A stretch of 64,000 nucleotides of DNA from Candidatus Daviesbacteria bacterium (GCA_016187025.1 JACPKM010000001.1:310001-374000); one strand, 5' to 3'. Counted from the stretch's first letter, positions 15,718-23,681 are shown. The notes: generated by a model not told the origin, from the sequence alone. Numbers and translations are program-made.

Positions 15718-16626
15718 ATGTTTAAGATAAAACCAGAATTAGAAAAAGATAACTATACAAAATTTGTGATTGAACCTTTGGAACAAGGATTTGGTAATAC
15801 ACTTGGAAATGGGCTTAGAAGAGTACTGCTAAGTTCCCTTGAAGGTTCTGCTATTACCTCTGTCAAAATTGACGGCGTTGCTCATCAATTTTCTACTATT
15901 GAAGGAGTCTCAGAGGATGTAATTGAGATCATATTAAACATTAAAAAAGTAAGAGTAAACGTCCATTCTGATTCCCCTATCAAACTATCTCTTAAGGTAT
16001 CCGGTAAAAAAGCAGTACAAGCTAAAGACATTGAAGTATTAGGAGATGGAGAAATAGCCAATCCAGAGCAACACATAGCAAATGTAAATGATGCTAAAGC
16101 TAAATTAAACATTGAAATGACTGCAGAAAAAGGCAAAGGTTACTCTGTTGCAGATGAAAGAAAAAATGGTGAGATTGGAGTTATAGCCATAGATGCTTTA
16201 TTTAGCCCAGTAGTGGCAGTTAATTATTCAATTGAGCCAACCCGTGTCGGAAGAAGTACAAACTACGACAAGCTTACCTTAGAAGTAACAACAGATGGTA
16301 CAATTTCATCCCTTGATGCAGTAAACCAAGCAGCCCGGATTTTATCTGACACTTTTAGAGAAGTATATGAACCAGATACCGAAGAAGTAGTAGCAGAAGA
16401 CCAAGGAACTAAAATCTCTGGTGAGACTTTAGAGCTAACAATCGAGGAGCTGGATCTTCCAGTAAGGATTACCAATGCCCTAAAAGCAATAGAAATAAAC
16501 ACCATCGGAGACTTAATTAATATGCCTAGGGCCCAGCTTCTAAAAGCAAAAAACTTAGGTAGTAAATCGTTAAGCTTAATTTCTGAAAAGCTTTCCGAGA
16601 GGGGGTTGTCTTTAGGTGAGGCATAG
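15718..16626 (+). CDS. rpoA: RNA polymerase alpha subunit
   Basis: Alpha dimerises to nucleate RNA polymerase, and its C-terminal domain touches UP elements and regulators. The 302-residue product has the N-terminal assembly domain (FVIEPLEQGFGNTLGNGLRR, VLLSSLEGSAIT) and a full alpha-CTD with two HhH-like turns (LPVRITNALKAIEINTIGDL and NLGSKSLSLISEKLSERGL). Length is near the bacterial norm of about 315. AAGGAG lies about 10 bases before ATG 15718. The 3' end overlaps rplQ by 11 bases. Confidence 0.97.
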   Translation: MFKIKPELEKDNYTKFVIEPLEQGFGNTLGNGLRRVLLSSLEGSAITSVKIDGVAHQFSTIEGVSEDVIEIILNIKKVRVNVHSDSPIKLSLKVSGKKAVQAKDIEVLGDGEIANPEQHIANVNDAKAKLNIEMTAEKGKGYSVADERKNGEIGVIAIDALFSPVVAVNYSIEPTRVGRSTNYDKLTLEVTTDGTISSLDAVNQAARILSDTFREVYEPDTEEVVAEDQGTKISGETLELTIEELDLPVRITNALKAIEINTIGDLINMPRAQLLKAKNLGSKSLSLISEKLSERGLSLGEA

Positions 16627-17092
16627 AGTTTATGGTAAACACTTGGGAAGAGATATTAACGAAAGAAAAGCCCTTTTTAAAAGCTTAATTTACTCTCTTT
16701 TCAACTACGGTACTATTGAAACTACTGATTCTAAGGCAAAAGCTGTCAGAGGTTTGGTAGATAAAGTTATCAACCTTGCAAAAGATAAAAAAACCCAATC
16801 CAATTTACAAAGATATATTAATGCTAAACCTTTAAGAAGTAGGCTAATAGAGGAGCTGATGCCTAAGTTAAAAGATAGAAACTCAGGCTACACCAGCCTG
16901 GTTAGGTTAGGAAGAAGACAGGGGGATAATGCAATGATGGTTAAAATGAGCTTAATTGGCAATGAAGCGCTCAAACCCATAAATAAAGAAACTGTTAAAA
17001 AGCAAAGCAAACCAAAAGAAGATCAAACTCTCAAAAAAAAGACTCAACCCAGCAAAACAAAAGTTGTTAAAAAGGAGGCCAAAAACAAATAA
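16616..17092 (+). CDS. rplQ: Large ribosomal subunit protein bL17 with basic tail
   Basis: bL17 is at the exit-tunnel surface. The core is residues 1 to about 115: MRHRVYGKHLGRDINERKAL, LIYSLFNYGTIETTDSKAKA, NSGYTSLVRLGRRQGDNA. A 40-residue Lys/Gln/Thr tail follows. The start is GTG 16616, fixed by the family N terminus, and lies within the rpoA 3' end. Confidence 0.95.
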   Translation: MRHRVYGKHLGRDINERKALFKSLIYSLFNYGTIETTDSKAKAVRGLVDKVINLAKDKKTQSNLQRYINAKPLRSRLIEELMPKLKDRNSGYTSLVRLGRRQGDNAMMVKMSLIGNEALKPINKETVKKQSKPKEDQTLKKKTQPSKTKVVKKEAKNK

Positions 17093-17098
17093 ACAACT

Positions 17099-17524
17099 AT
17101 GTCTACATCGTCTGTATCTGCTAAACAAATCATAAGAAAATGGTATGTCATTGATGCAAAGGAAAAAATCCTGGGAAGACTGGCAACAGATGTGGCAAAA
17201 ATCCTAATGGGTAAAAATAAAATACAATATGTTCCTTATTTAGACCAAGGAGACTATGTTGTAGTCACTAATGCCTCAAAGATAAAGTTAACAGGTAAAA
17301 AGGTAAGTCAAAAAAAATATGCTTCTCATTCTGGATATCCTGGCGGATATAAAGAAGTTCCTTTCAAAAAAGCAATAAGAGAGAAACCTTCGAAAATTAT
17401 TGAACATGCTGTAAAAGGAATGCTGCCAAAAAATAAACTGGGAAGACAAATGATCAAAAAATTAAAAGTTTTTGCAGATATGAATCATCCATATGAAAGT
17501 AAGTTAAAGGGGGAAGTAAAATAA
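17099..17524 (+). CDS. rplM: Large ribosomal subunit protein uL13
   Basis: uL13 is an early assembly protein. The 141 residues include KWYVIDAKEKILGRLATDVA, GDYVVVTNASKIKLTGKK, the HSGYPGG motif and AVKGMLPKNKLGRQM. About a dozen extra N-terminal residues precede the usual start. It lies 6 bases after rplQ and 3 before rpsI. Confidence 0.97.
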   Translation: MSTSSVSAKQIIRKWYVIDAKEKILGRLATDVAKILMGKNKIQYVPYLDQGDYVVVTNASKIKLTGKKVSQKKYASHSGYPGGYKEVPFKKAIREKPSKIIEHAVKGMLPKNKLGRQMIKKLKVFADMNHPYESKLKGEVK

Positions 17525-17527
17525 ACC

Positions 17528-17932
17528 ATGGCACAAACAGGTGTAGGCAATACTAGCTCAATAGGTAGAAGGAAAGAAGCTGTAGCAAGAGTGAGACTGG
17601 TGTCTGGAAAGGGTACTGTTACAGTTAATGGAAAACCCATCCATGAATATTTTTCTGGACCAATTTTTCAAAAAAAATATACCCGGCCAATAGAAATAAC
17701 CCAAACAAATGATAAGTATGCTTTCTCAGTAAAGGTAGAAGGGGGAGGAGTTATCTCTCAACTTTCTGCAGTAGTACATGGTATTGCCAGAGCAATTGCT
17801 CTTGCTGATCCAGCAAAAAGGTCAGATTTAAAAAAAGCAGGACTTTTAACACGGGATGCAAGGGTTAAGGAAAGAAGAAAATACGGTTTGGCTCATAAAG
17901 CGAGAGCCAAGAAACAGTCTCCAAAGAGGTAA
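17528..17932 (+). CDS. rpsI: Small ribosomal subunit protein uS9
   Basis: uS9 has a C-terminal tail that reaches the P-site tRNA anticodon. The 134 residues show GRRKEAVARVRLVSGKGTVT, VEGGGVISQLSAVVHGIARA and the tail LLTRDARVKERRKYGLAHKA followed by RAKKQSPKR, with the terminal Lys-Arg that touches tRNA. It is the last gene of the ribosomal block; the next gene is convergent with no gap and no obvious terminator. Confidence 0.97.
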   Translation: MAQTGVGNTSSIGRRKEAVARVRLVSGKGTVTVNGKPIHEYFSGPIFQKKYTRPIEITQTNDKYAFSVKVEGGGVISQLSAVVHGIARAIALADPAKRSDLKKAGLLTRDARVKERRKYGLAHKARAKKQSPKR

Positions 17933-18442
17933 TCAGTCTGTTTTAAACACACCCTTCAGTTGGCCAAGCCTTCTTTTTAGTACCTTTATTAATTTATTAA
18001 CAGTATCAAAAATCACCGGAAGTTCTAAATAATCAATCATTATAGCTACCCAGGCCAGCCACAATGGTAAAATTGTCTCAGTTCTGCCAGTAAGTTGCTC
18101 AACTACAAACTCATCTGTTATCCAAAAAATATGTAAAAACTGTGAATAAAGAAGGGTAATGTAAAGAGTGCTTTTAAAATCAAATTTTTTACGTAGGTTA
18201 TTTAAATATATTAGCGATGTAGAAACCAGAGCCGGAATTTCGGTGTAATCTGCAAGTATTAGTAAATTTTGCAGTAAGGTTGTTGGATCCCATAAACTGA
18301 CTCCAAAGATTTTGTGTATTACAACATGGGTTGTGAGCCAATAGAGGTGAACAAATTGTATAGCAAACAATGCTACGGCAACAATGATATTTAGGGTGTA
18401 ATGCTTGTTATACCAAGCCCAAAAAGTTTGGGGTATATTCAT
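17933..18442 (-). CDS. 4-TM membrane protein with internal duplication, function unknown
   Basis: A 169-residue protein of four hydrophobic helices, not recognised as a named family. It is two copies of a two-helix unit. Unit one has HLYWLTTHVV followed by LLILADYTEIPALVSTSLIY; unit two has HIFWITDEFVV followed by AWVAIMIDYLELPVIFDTVN. Repeated His-x-x-Trp-(Leu/Ile)-Thr and Asp-Tyr-x-Glu-(Ile/Leu)-Pro residues sit at matching places, suggesting an intramembrane site or tight packing. The C terminus is basic (KVLKRRLGQLKG), predicting a cytoplasmic end. TATAAT on the minus strand (18456-18451) ends 8 bases before the ATG, so the mRNA may be leaderless. Confidence 0.8.
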   Translation of the reverse strand: MNIPQTFWAWYNKHYTLNIIVAVALFAIQFVHLYWLTTHVVIHKIFGVSLWDPTTLLQNLLILADYTEIPALVSTSLIYLNNLRKKFDFKSTLYITLLYSQFLHIFWITDEFVVEQLTGRTETILPLWLAWVAIMIDYLELPVIFDTVNKLIKVLKRRLGQLKGVFKTD

Positions 18443-18450
18443 ATAATGTA

Positions 18451-18456
18451 ATTATA
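18451..18456 (-). promoter_or_regulatory. Consensus -10 element for the 18442 gene
   Basis: TATAAT on the minus strand places the start within one or two bases of the ATG at 18442. The -35 is poor (ATATTA). On the plus strand TATAGT (18477-18482) lies 7 bases before the ATG at 18490 and could serve the phosphohexomutase gene in the same way. Confidence 0.4.
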
Positions 18457-18489
18457 CCCTTGATAAAGTATGCTAATATAGTTTGATAT

Positions 18490-20595
18490 ATGGATAACAT
18501 CTCCAAACTTTTAGATCAGGTAAAGGATGGTTTTGCTACCCTAAACGTTGGAGACAAGTATAAAAAGCAGGCACTCGGCTTTTTGAAAGAGTGGTTAGAA
18601 GATGAACAATTTTCAGAGTACCGTCCTCAAATAGAGCATCTGATAACTAATAAATATTGGGATTATCTGCTGGATTCTTTCTACCAGATAATACCCTTTG
18701 GAACCGGAGGAAAAAGAGGTGAGGTTGGTGTTGGACCCAACCGAATTAATCCTTGGACTATCAAATCTTCTTGCCAGGGGCACTCCCAGTTTCTATTAAA
18801 ACACTACGACGAAGACGCTAAAAAAAGAGGGGTGGTGGTGGCGTATGATGTCAGAGAATTCTTTTCAAACAAATATTTAAACGATAACCTGTCAAACCCA
18901 GTCAAGAATTTAACTTGTAAAGACTTAGCTGAAGATTGTGCCGAGGTTTATACCGGTAATGGGATTAAAGTCTATATCTTTGACAGTATCAGGTCTACTC
19001 CAGAACTATCCTTTGCTATCAGGTATCTTAATGCGGTTGGAGGAAGCATGATCTCTGCCTCTCATAATCCTCCGGAACATAATGGTCAAAAAATATACGA
19101 TGAATACGGAGGTCAGCTAATTCCTCCTGATGATGAAAAATTAGTTAAGGAAGTAACTGAATATATGAGCAAAATCGAAGAGATGAGTTTCGTCCAGGCT
19201 CAGGGAAAAGGGCTAATAACTTTTATAGGAAAAGAAATTGATGAAGCGTATTTAAAGAACTTTTCTGAAATCAGTTTGTCCAAGAATAGGGATGTAAAAA
19301 TTGTTTATACACCTTTGCACGGCACGGGGTTAACAAATGTTTTTGCAGCTTTAGAGAGTGTGGGATTCAAACCAGATAAAGACCCGAAAACATCTTTCTC
19401 TTCCGGAAAGTTTGAAAATATCACTTTTAACATTCCTAACCCAGAGGTGGAGCAGTCGTTTGAGACATCTTTGAAATATGCAAAAGAGGTCAATGCTGAT
19501 TTATTGCTTTCTTCAGATCCTGACTCGGATAGATTCGGTGCAATGGTAAAGCATAATGGTAAATGGGTATTTTTAAATGGAAACGAAATTGCAGTTATAC
19601 TAAGTGAATATATCATTCAAAAAAGAGCAGATAAGCGAAACAAAGGGATAATGATTAAAACAGCGGTTACTACAGATTTAATGAGGGAGATCTGCGAAAA
19701 AAATAATATACATCTGATAGGGGATTTACTGGTTGGTTATAAGTACGTTGGTGAGGAGATGAATAAGTTAGAAAGACAAGGCAGGGTAGATGATGTGATA
19801 TTAAGCTGTGAGGAATCACACGGTTACTTGATCGGTACTTATGCGCGGGACAAAGACGGGGCAGCACCGGCGGTGCTATTTTCAGAGTTAGCAGCAGAGT
19901 TAAAGCAGAAAAACCAAACACCCATAGATTTTCTAAATCAAATCTATGCTAAGTATGGTTACTTTAGAAACTATCTGACAGAGATCAGGTTACCCGGGGC
20001 AGAAGGAAAAGCGCAGATAGACAAAATACAAAATAGCTTAAGAACTACACCACCCTCTAGTTTTGGTAGGTTTAATGTTTCCCGGTTTGAGGATTACTTG
20101 AACAGAAAACCAATAGTTTCAGAAACCGATGCCGCTTCCAAAAATGTGCTGGCTTTTCATCTTGAACCGGTTACCGGAACACTTTCCTTAAAAATTACGG
20201 TTAGACCATCTAGAACTGAACCTAAGATTAAGATGTATTTTGAAATAGGAAGTGAGCCATTCAAAGAAGAAAATTTTGAAGATGTTAAAGGTCAGATAGA
20301 AGAGATTTTGCATGAGTTGGAAAAAGATTTTATGCAAACATGTTATAGAATAATCGGTATAGATTTTCCTGACCGTGGATTTTTACTTTTCTGGCAACTA
20401 CCTCTTCAATCAAAACTTCGGTATTTTGAGGTTGAAGAAAAAGTTTTAGAATTAAAAAATGTTACAGATAAAAAAGAGAGAAAAGAAAAGCTGATGGAGA
20501 TGTTGGCGTTTCTAGGGTCTGACCCAATAAAAAAAGTAGATAAAGCATTTATCGCAGAATACCAAAAGCCAATCGAAGAATATCTGGAGCTTTAG
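18490..20595 (+). CDS. Phosphoglucomutase/phosphomannomutase family enzyme with extra C-terminal region
   Basis: Alpha-D-phosphohexomutases interconvert sugar-1- and sugar-6-phosphates for glycan precursors. The active-site serine loop SASHNPPEHNG is near residues 188-198 and the Mg loop DPDSDRFG near 343-350; the sugar-binding CEESHGYLIG and the phosphate-binding TVRPSRTEPKIKMY follow. The N terminus resembles the larger PGM2-type enzymes (PFGTGGKRGEVGVGPNRINP). At 701 residues it is 100-150 longer than those; the last 100 or so residues (from about MQTCYRIIGIDFPDRGF) form an extra segment not recognised. The exact substrate (glucose, mannose or pentose phosphate) cannot be set from sequence. 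Confidence 0.88.
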   Translation: MDNISKLLDQVKDGFATLNVGDKYKKQALGFLKEWLEDEQFSEYRPQIEHLITNKYWDYLLDSFYQIIPFGTGGKRGEVGVGPNRINPWTIKSSCQGHSQFLLKHYDEDAKKRGVVVAYDVREFFSNKYLNDNLSNPVKNLTCKDLAEDCAEVYTGNGIKVYIFDSIRSTPELSFAIRYLNAVGGSMISASHNPPEHNGQKIYDEYGGQLIPPDDEKLVKEVTEYMSKIEEMSFVQAQGKGLITFIGKEIDEAYLKNFSEISLSKNRDVKIVYTPLHGTGLTNVFAALESVGFKPDKDPKTSFSSGKFENITFNIPNPEVEQSFETSLKYAKEVNADLLLSSDPDSDRFGAMVKHNGKWVFLNGNEIAVILSEYIIQKRADKRNKGIMIKTAVTTDLMREICEKNNIHLIGDLLVGYKYVGEEMNKLERQGRVDDVILSCEESHGYLIGTYARDKDGAAPAVLFSELAAELKQKNQTPIDFLNQIYAKYGYFRNYLTEIRLPGAEGKAQIDKIQNSLRTTPPSSFGRFNVSRFEDYLNRKPIVSETDAASKNVLAFHLEPVTGTLSLKITVRPSRTEPKIKMYFEIGSEPFKEENFEDVKGQIEEILHELEKDFMQTCYRIIGIDFPDRGFLLFWQLPLQSKLRYFEVEEKVLELKNVTDKKERKEKLMEMLAFLGSDPIKKVDKAFIAEYQKPIEEYLEL

Positions 20596-20624
20596 TTTGT
20601 TAAGAGTAGAGTCTTGCGAAACAA

Positions 20625-21596
20625 TTAATCTATTTTAATTGTATTTTCAGGTGAACCGTTAATAAAAGAGGTTATATTTGTAATAGTTGTTTCTAATATC
20701 CTCATTCTCGCTTCTTTGGTATTAAAGGCAGTATGCGGGGTGATTATTACATTATCCATCTCAGCTAACTTTTCGTTTATTTTGGTAATTGGAGCATCTT
20801 CTTTGAATGTTTTTTTCTCATCTTCCAAAACATCAAGGGCTGCTCCTGATAAAATGTTTTCCTGCAAAGCTTTAAAAAGAGCTTGAGTTTCTACCACTGC
20901 ACCTCTTGAGGTGTTTACTAAAACAGCACCTTTCTTAATTAAGCCAATATTTTGTAAGTTTATCAGGTGGTGGGTAGAGGGTAGGTAAGGAACATGAAGG
21001 GTGATAATATCAGAGTTTTTTAAAAGCTCCTCTAAGATTACATAAGAAAAATCTAACTCCTGGGCTAAACTTTTATTAGGAAAAGCATCAAAAGCCAATA
21101 TTTTCATCCCGAATCCTTTGGCAATTTTGGCTACATTTGCTCCAATTTTCCCTGTTCCAACCACCCCTAAAGTTTTTCCCTCTAAGTCAAAGCCTTGTAG
21201 GTTTTCAAAGCTGAATTTTTTCTCTTGCTTGATTCTATTGTAGGCTTGAGGAATTTTCCGGGAAAGACCCAATAAAATTGCAAAAGTAAACTCAGCAACA
21301 GTATGCTCTCCATAAGCGGGGATATAACTAACTACAATATTTTTTTCCTTTGCTGATTTTAAATCTATATGATCATATCCAGTTGTTCTGGTTATAACAA
21401 TTTTTAGGTTTGGTAATTTTTCCAGTAATTCTTTATCAACTTTTGAATCAGTGTGGGTAGATAATATCTCAAAATCTGTATTTGGAAGGTTTTGAGCAGT
21501 TATCGGTTTATCGGAAAAAAAGAGCTCGTGAGTGTTTAATGCTTGCTCAAAATATTCTTTTTCAGTTGGCCTAATTTCAAAAAAACCTACCTTCAT
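20625..21596 (-). CDS. D-isomer-specific 2-hydroxyacid dehydrogenase (D-lactate dehydrogenase-like)
   Basis: NAD-dependent reduction of a 2-keto acid to the D-hydroxy acid, most like D-lactate dehydrogenase. The 323 residues have the NAD-binding GVVGTGKIG (residues 144-152), the catalytic-Arg region NTSRGAVVETQAL, the Glu in LDVLEDE, and the catalytic His in VIITPHTAFNTKEA. The start is ATG 21596. The frame stays open further upstream, but that extension would be antisense to the tRNA gene and is not real. It is divergent from tRNA-Pro with an overlapping promoter. It would let a fermentative cell regenerate NAD. Confidence 0.9.
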   Translation of the reverse strand: MKVGFFEIRPTEKEYFEQALNTHELFFSDKPITAQNLPNTDFEILSTHTDSKVDKELLEKLPNLKIVITRTTGYDHIDLKSAKEKNIVVSYIPAYGEHTVAEFTFAILLGLSRKIPQAYNRIKQEKKFSFENLQGFDLEGKTLGVVGTGKIGANVAKIAKGFGMKILAFDAFPNKSLAQELDFSYVILEELLKNSDIITLHVPYLPSTHHLINLQNIGLIKKGAVLVNTSRGAVVETQALFKALQENILSGAALDVLEDEKKTFKEDAPITKINEKLAEMDNVIITPHTAFNTKEARMRILETTITNITSFINGSPENTIKID

Positions 21597-21606
21597 ATCA
21601 ACTAGT

Positions 21607-21635
21607 ATTGTATGGGTACGAATGATAAAATACAA
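21607..21635 (-). promoter_or_regulatory. Candidate promoter of the 2-hydroxyacid dehydrogenase gene
   Basis: On the minus strand TTGTAT (21635-21630), a 17-base spacer and TACAAT (21612-21607), with the start predicted near 21600, 4 bases before the ATG. It occupies the same bases as the tRNA promoter on the other strand. Confidence 0.55.
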
Positions 21636-21636
21636 C
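21608..21636 (+). promoter_or_regulatory. Candidate promoter of tRNA-Pro
   Basis: TTGTAT (21608-21613), a 17-base spacer and TACAAC (21631-21636). The start would be near 21643, two bases before the mature tRNA. The -35 overlaps the -10 of the divergent gene and vice versa. Confidence 0.5.
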
Positions 21637-21644
21637 AGGGTTTC

Positions 21645-21716
21645 CGGGGTGTAGTTCATCGGTAGAACGCTCGGATGGGGTCCGAGAAGCAGCAGGTCCA
21701 ATTCCTGTCACCCCGA
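21645..21716 (+). tRNA. tRNA-Pro(GGG), no encoded CCA
   Basis: The 72-base cloverleaf has acceptor CGGGGTG/CACCCCG, D stem GTTC/GAAC, anticodon stem CTCGG/CCGAG with loop ATGGGGT (anticodon GGG after T33), a 5-base variable region and T stem GCAGG/CCTGT, with discriminator A. The 3' CCA is not encoded, so it depends on the CCA-adding enzyme (52061-53419). The T loop is TCCAATT, with C where T55 (pseudouridine) is nearly universal, which is odd. The last 16 bases plus one recur at 21844-21860. Confidence 0.85.
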
Positions 21717-21860
21717 CTAATTCAATAAGAAACACCAGTTTCGTAATTGAATTACCTGGTAGCTGAGAAATTTGACTGCGCTTGTCGCTGTTCAACTTTT
21801 TGCGAAGCAAAAAGAAAGGTTAGCGAGCGTAGCGAACGATCTTATTCCTGTCACCCCGAC
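21701..21860 (+). repeat. Direct repeat of the tRNA-Pro 3' end flanking a 126-bp segment
   Basis: A 17-base sequence at 21701-21717 (tRNA T-arm 3' strand, acceptor 3' strand and one more base) recurs exactly at 21844-21860. The enclosed segment has a 9-bp inverted repeat (TAATTCAAT 21718-21726 / ATTGAATTA 21746-21754) and the mini-hairpin at 21796-21814. A duplicated tRNA 3' end is the usual footprint of site-specific integration, here with almost all cargo gone; a partial tRNA duplication is the alternative. Confidence 0.6.
21796..21814 (+). repeat. Mini-hairpin, second copy
   Basis: CTTTTTGC-GAA-GCAAAAAG, an 8-bp perfect stem with a 3-base loop, the same design as 4431-4449. Confidence 0.55.
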
Positions 21861-21897
21861 ACTTAGTTAGATACCCTTCTCTATTCCAGATAAATAT

Positions 21898-21911
21898 ATG
21901 TATCCATACAT
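21898..21911 (+). promoter_or_regulatory. Palindrome upstream of recA, shared with the TrpR-like gene
   Basis: ATGTAT-CC-ATACAT is a 6-bp perfect inverted repeat with a 2-base centre. The 15-base TATGTATCCATACAT around it recurs exactly at 34485-34499, on the predicted promoter of the TrpR-like gene. It is a candidate operator; here it lies about 25 bases before the recA -35. Confidence 0.5.
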
Positions 21912-21935
21912 CAGTACAGGACCTATTTTGGGGTA

Positions 21936-21963
21936 TTGACCTTTGGGATATATTTGGTATATT
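21936..21963 (+). promoter_or_regulatory. Candidate recA promoter (leaderless start)
   Basis: TTGACC (21936-21941), a 16-base spacer and TATATT (21958-21963). The start seven bases later is 21970, the A of the recA ATG. No LexA-type box is visible. Confidence 0.6.
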
Positions 21964-21969
21964 GAAAAT

Positions 21970-23040
21970 ATGCCTCAAAACGATGATGCCCGAAAAGCTG
22001 CGATTGCAGCTGCAATGTCTCAAATTCAAAAACAATATGGTACTGGTTCGATTATGAGGTTGGGAGAGAGAGCAGAAAGAATGACCACACAGGTTATACC
22101 AACTGGCTCTATCGCTGTAGATTTAGCTTTGGGAGTGGGAGGTTTACCAAAGGGTAGAATTGTTGAAATCTTTGGTCCTGAGGCTAGCGGAAAGACCTCC
22201 CTGGTTCTCCATGTTATAGCAGAAGCACAGAAAAAAGGCGGAGTAGCTGCTTTTATTGATGCAGAGCATGCACTGGATCCGCAAAGAGCCCAAAAAATAG
22301 GAGTAAACTTAGACGATCTTTTGATCTCTCAACCTGATACAGGTGAACAAGGGTTAGAGATTGCCGAAGCATTAATCCGCTCTGGTGGAATAGATGTTAT
22401 AGTAATTGATTCAGTTGCAGCTCTTGTTCCCCGTTCGGAACTAGAAGGAGAAATGGGTGAGTCCTCGATTGGTGTGCAAGCAAGGCTTATGTCTCAAGCT
22501 CTGAGAAAATTGACTGGAGCGATTGCCAACACCAATACCATTGCAATTTTTACAAATCAGTTACGTCAAAAAATTGGTGTTATGTTTGGAAATCCAGAGA
22601 CTACCCCAGGAGGACTGGCCTTGAAATTTTATTCTTCAGTTAGGCTTGATATTAGAAAAATAGAAAACATTAAAAGCGGTGATCAGGTTGTTGGTTCAAG
22701 GCACCGGGTGAAGGTAGTTAAAAACAAGGTCGCTCCCCCATTCAGAATTGCAGAATTTGATATGGACGAAAACGGAGTGTCTCATGAGGGAGAGTTGCTG
22801 GATATTGGAATAGAACTTGGCATATTAACAAAGTCTGGAGCATTTATTAAATGGGTTGATAAACTGTTAGGTCAGGGCAGACAGGCAGCAATAGCTTATT
22901 TAAAGGAGAATAAAAAGGAAGCAGAAAAGTTAGAAAAAGAAGTTAGAGATGCTTGGGTAAAACAAAAAGATGGTGAAGAAAATATTGTAGTTGGTAAAGA
23001 AGAGGAAGAAGAAATTGCAAAAATAAGTGAAGCTTCTTAA
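21970..23040 (+). CDS. recA: Recombinase RecA
   Basis: RecA forms filaments on single-stranded DNA for homologous recombination and repair. ATG 21970 gives 356 residues: the N-terminal polymerisation helix (DDARKAAIAAAMSQIQKQYG), Walker A GPEASGKT (69-76), VIDSVAALVPRSELEG (Walker B region), L2 with IFTNQLRQKIGVMFGNPETT, and a Glu/Lys C-terminal tail (KEEEEE). Nine further in-frame residues upstream begin at 21943, but these lie inside the promoter. The predicted transcript start coincides with the ATG. recX follows with a one-base overlap. Confidence 0.97.
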   Translation: MPQNDDARKAAIAAAMSQIQKQYGTGSIMRLGERAERMTTQVIPTGSIAVDLALGVGGLPKGRIVEIFGPEASGKTSLVLHVIAEAQKKGGVAAFIDAEHALDPQRAQKIGVNLDDLLISQPDTGEQGLEIAEALIRSGGIDVIVIDSVAALVPRSELEGEMGESSIGVQARLMSQALRKLTGAIANTNTIAIFTNQLRQKIGVMFGNPETTPGGLALKFYSSVRLDIRKIENIKSGDQVVGSRHRVKVVKNKVAPPFRIAEFDMDENGVSHEGELLDIGIELGILTKSGAFIKWVDKLLGQGRQAAIAYLKENKKEAEKLEKEVRDAWVKQKDGEENIVVGKEEEEEIAKISEAS

Positions 23041-23681
23041 TGCCAAAGATTACTGCAGTAGAACAGCAAAAGGAAAGCAAGTATAGATTTAATATTTTTT
23101 TGGATGGAGTGTTTGCCTTTGGAGCAGATGAGGATTTGGTGGTGGAGCACAGACTGGTGATTGGAAAATTAATTGATACTCCCCTTTTGGAAAAACTTTT
23201 ATTCGAAGCAGAGGTTGGAAAACTAATGGAAAGAATGTATAGGCTCTGGAATATAAGGCCAAGAAGCGAAAGAGAGGTCAGGAATTACTTCAGAATCAAG
23301 GGAAAAGAATTGATTAGCGAGCTGGCAGTGGAGCTTGTTATAAAAAAATTAAAACAAAAAGGACTGTTAAATGATGAGGCATTTGCCAAAGCTTGGATAG
23401 AACAACGCCGCCGGAGTAAAAAAAAGGGCAAGATTGCTCTTAAGGCAGAACTTTTTCAAAAGGGAGTAGATAAAAAAATAATTGAAGAGGCTTTAGAAGA
23501 AAAAACATCTGAAGAAAGCGAGGAGGAGTTGGCAATGCAAGTTTTAGGAAAGAAAGCATATAGATGGCAGTCTCTTTCATACTTGGAAAAAAAGAAGAAA
23601 GCTTATGAATATTTAACAAGGCAAGGCTTTGATTATGAGATAATTTCCGAGACGATTGAAAAATTACTTAAAAAAGGGTAA
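23040..23681 (+). CDS. recX: RecA regulator RecX
   Basis: RecX binds RecA filaments and inhibits their extension. The 213 residues are made of helical three-helix repeats typical of the family: RMYRLWNIRPRSEREVRNYF, KLKQKGLLNDEAFAKAWIEQ with RRRSKKKGK, and YLTRQGFDYEIISETIEKLL. An N-terminal domain of about 65 residues precedes the repeats. It overlaps recA by one base (TAATG), an arrangement common for this pair. Confidence 0.9.
   Translation: MPKITAVEQQKESKYRFNIFLDGVFAFGADEDLVVEHRLVIGKLIDTPLLEKLLFEAEVGKLMERMYRLWNIRPRSEREVRNYFRIKGKELISELAVELVIKKLKQKGLLNDEAFAKAWIEQRRRSKKKGKIALKAELFQKGVDKKIIEEALEEKTSEESEEELAMQVLGKKAYRWQSLSYLEKKKKAYEYLTRQGFDYEIISETIEKLLKKG

Noticed and set aside
21597..21701. 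Longer N terminus for the 2-hydroxyacid dehydrogenase
   Set aside because: The extra 35 codons would be antisense to tRNA-Pro and cover the promoter; family homology begins at ATG 21596.
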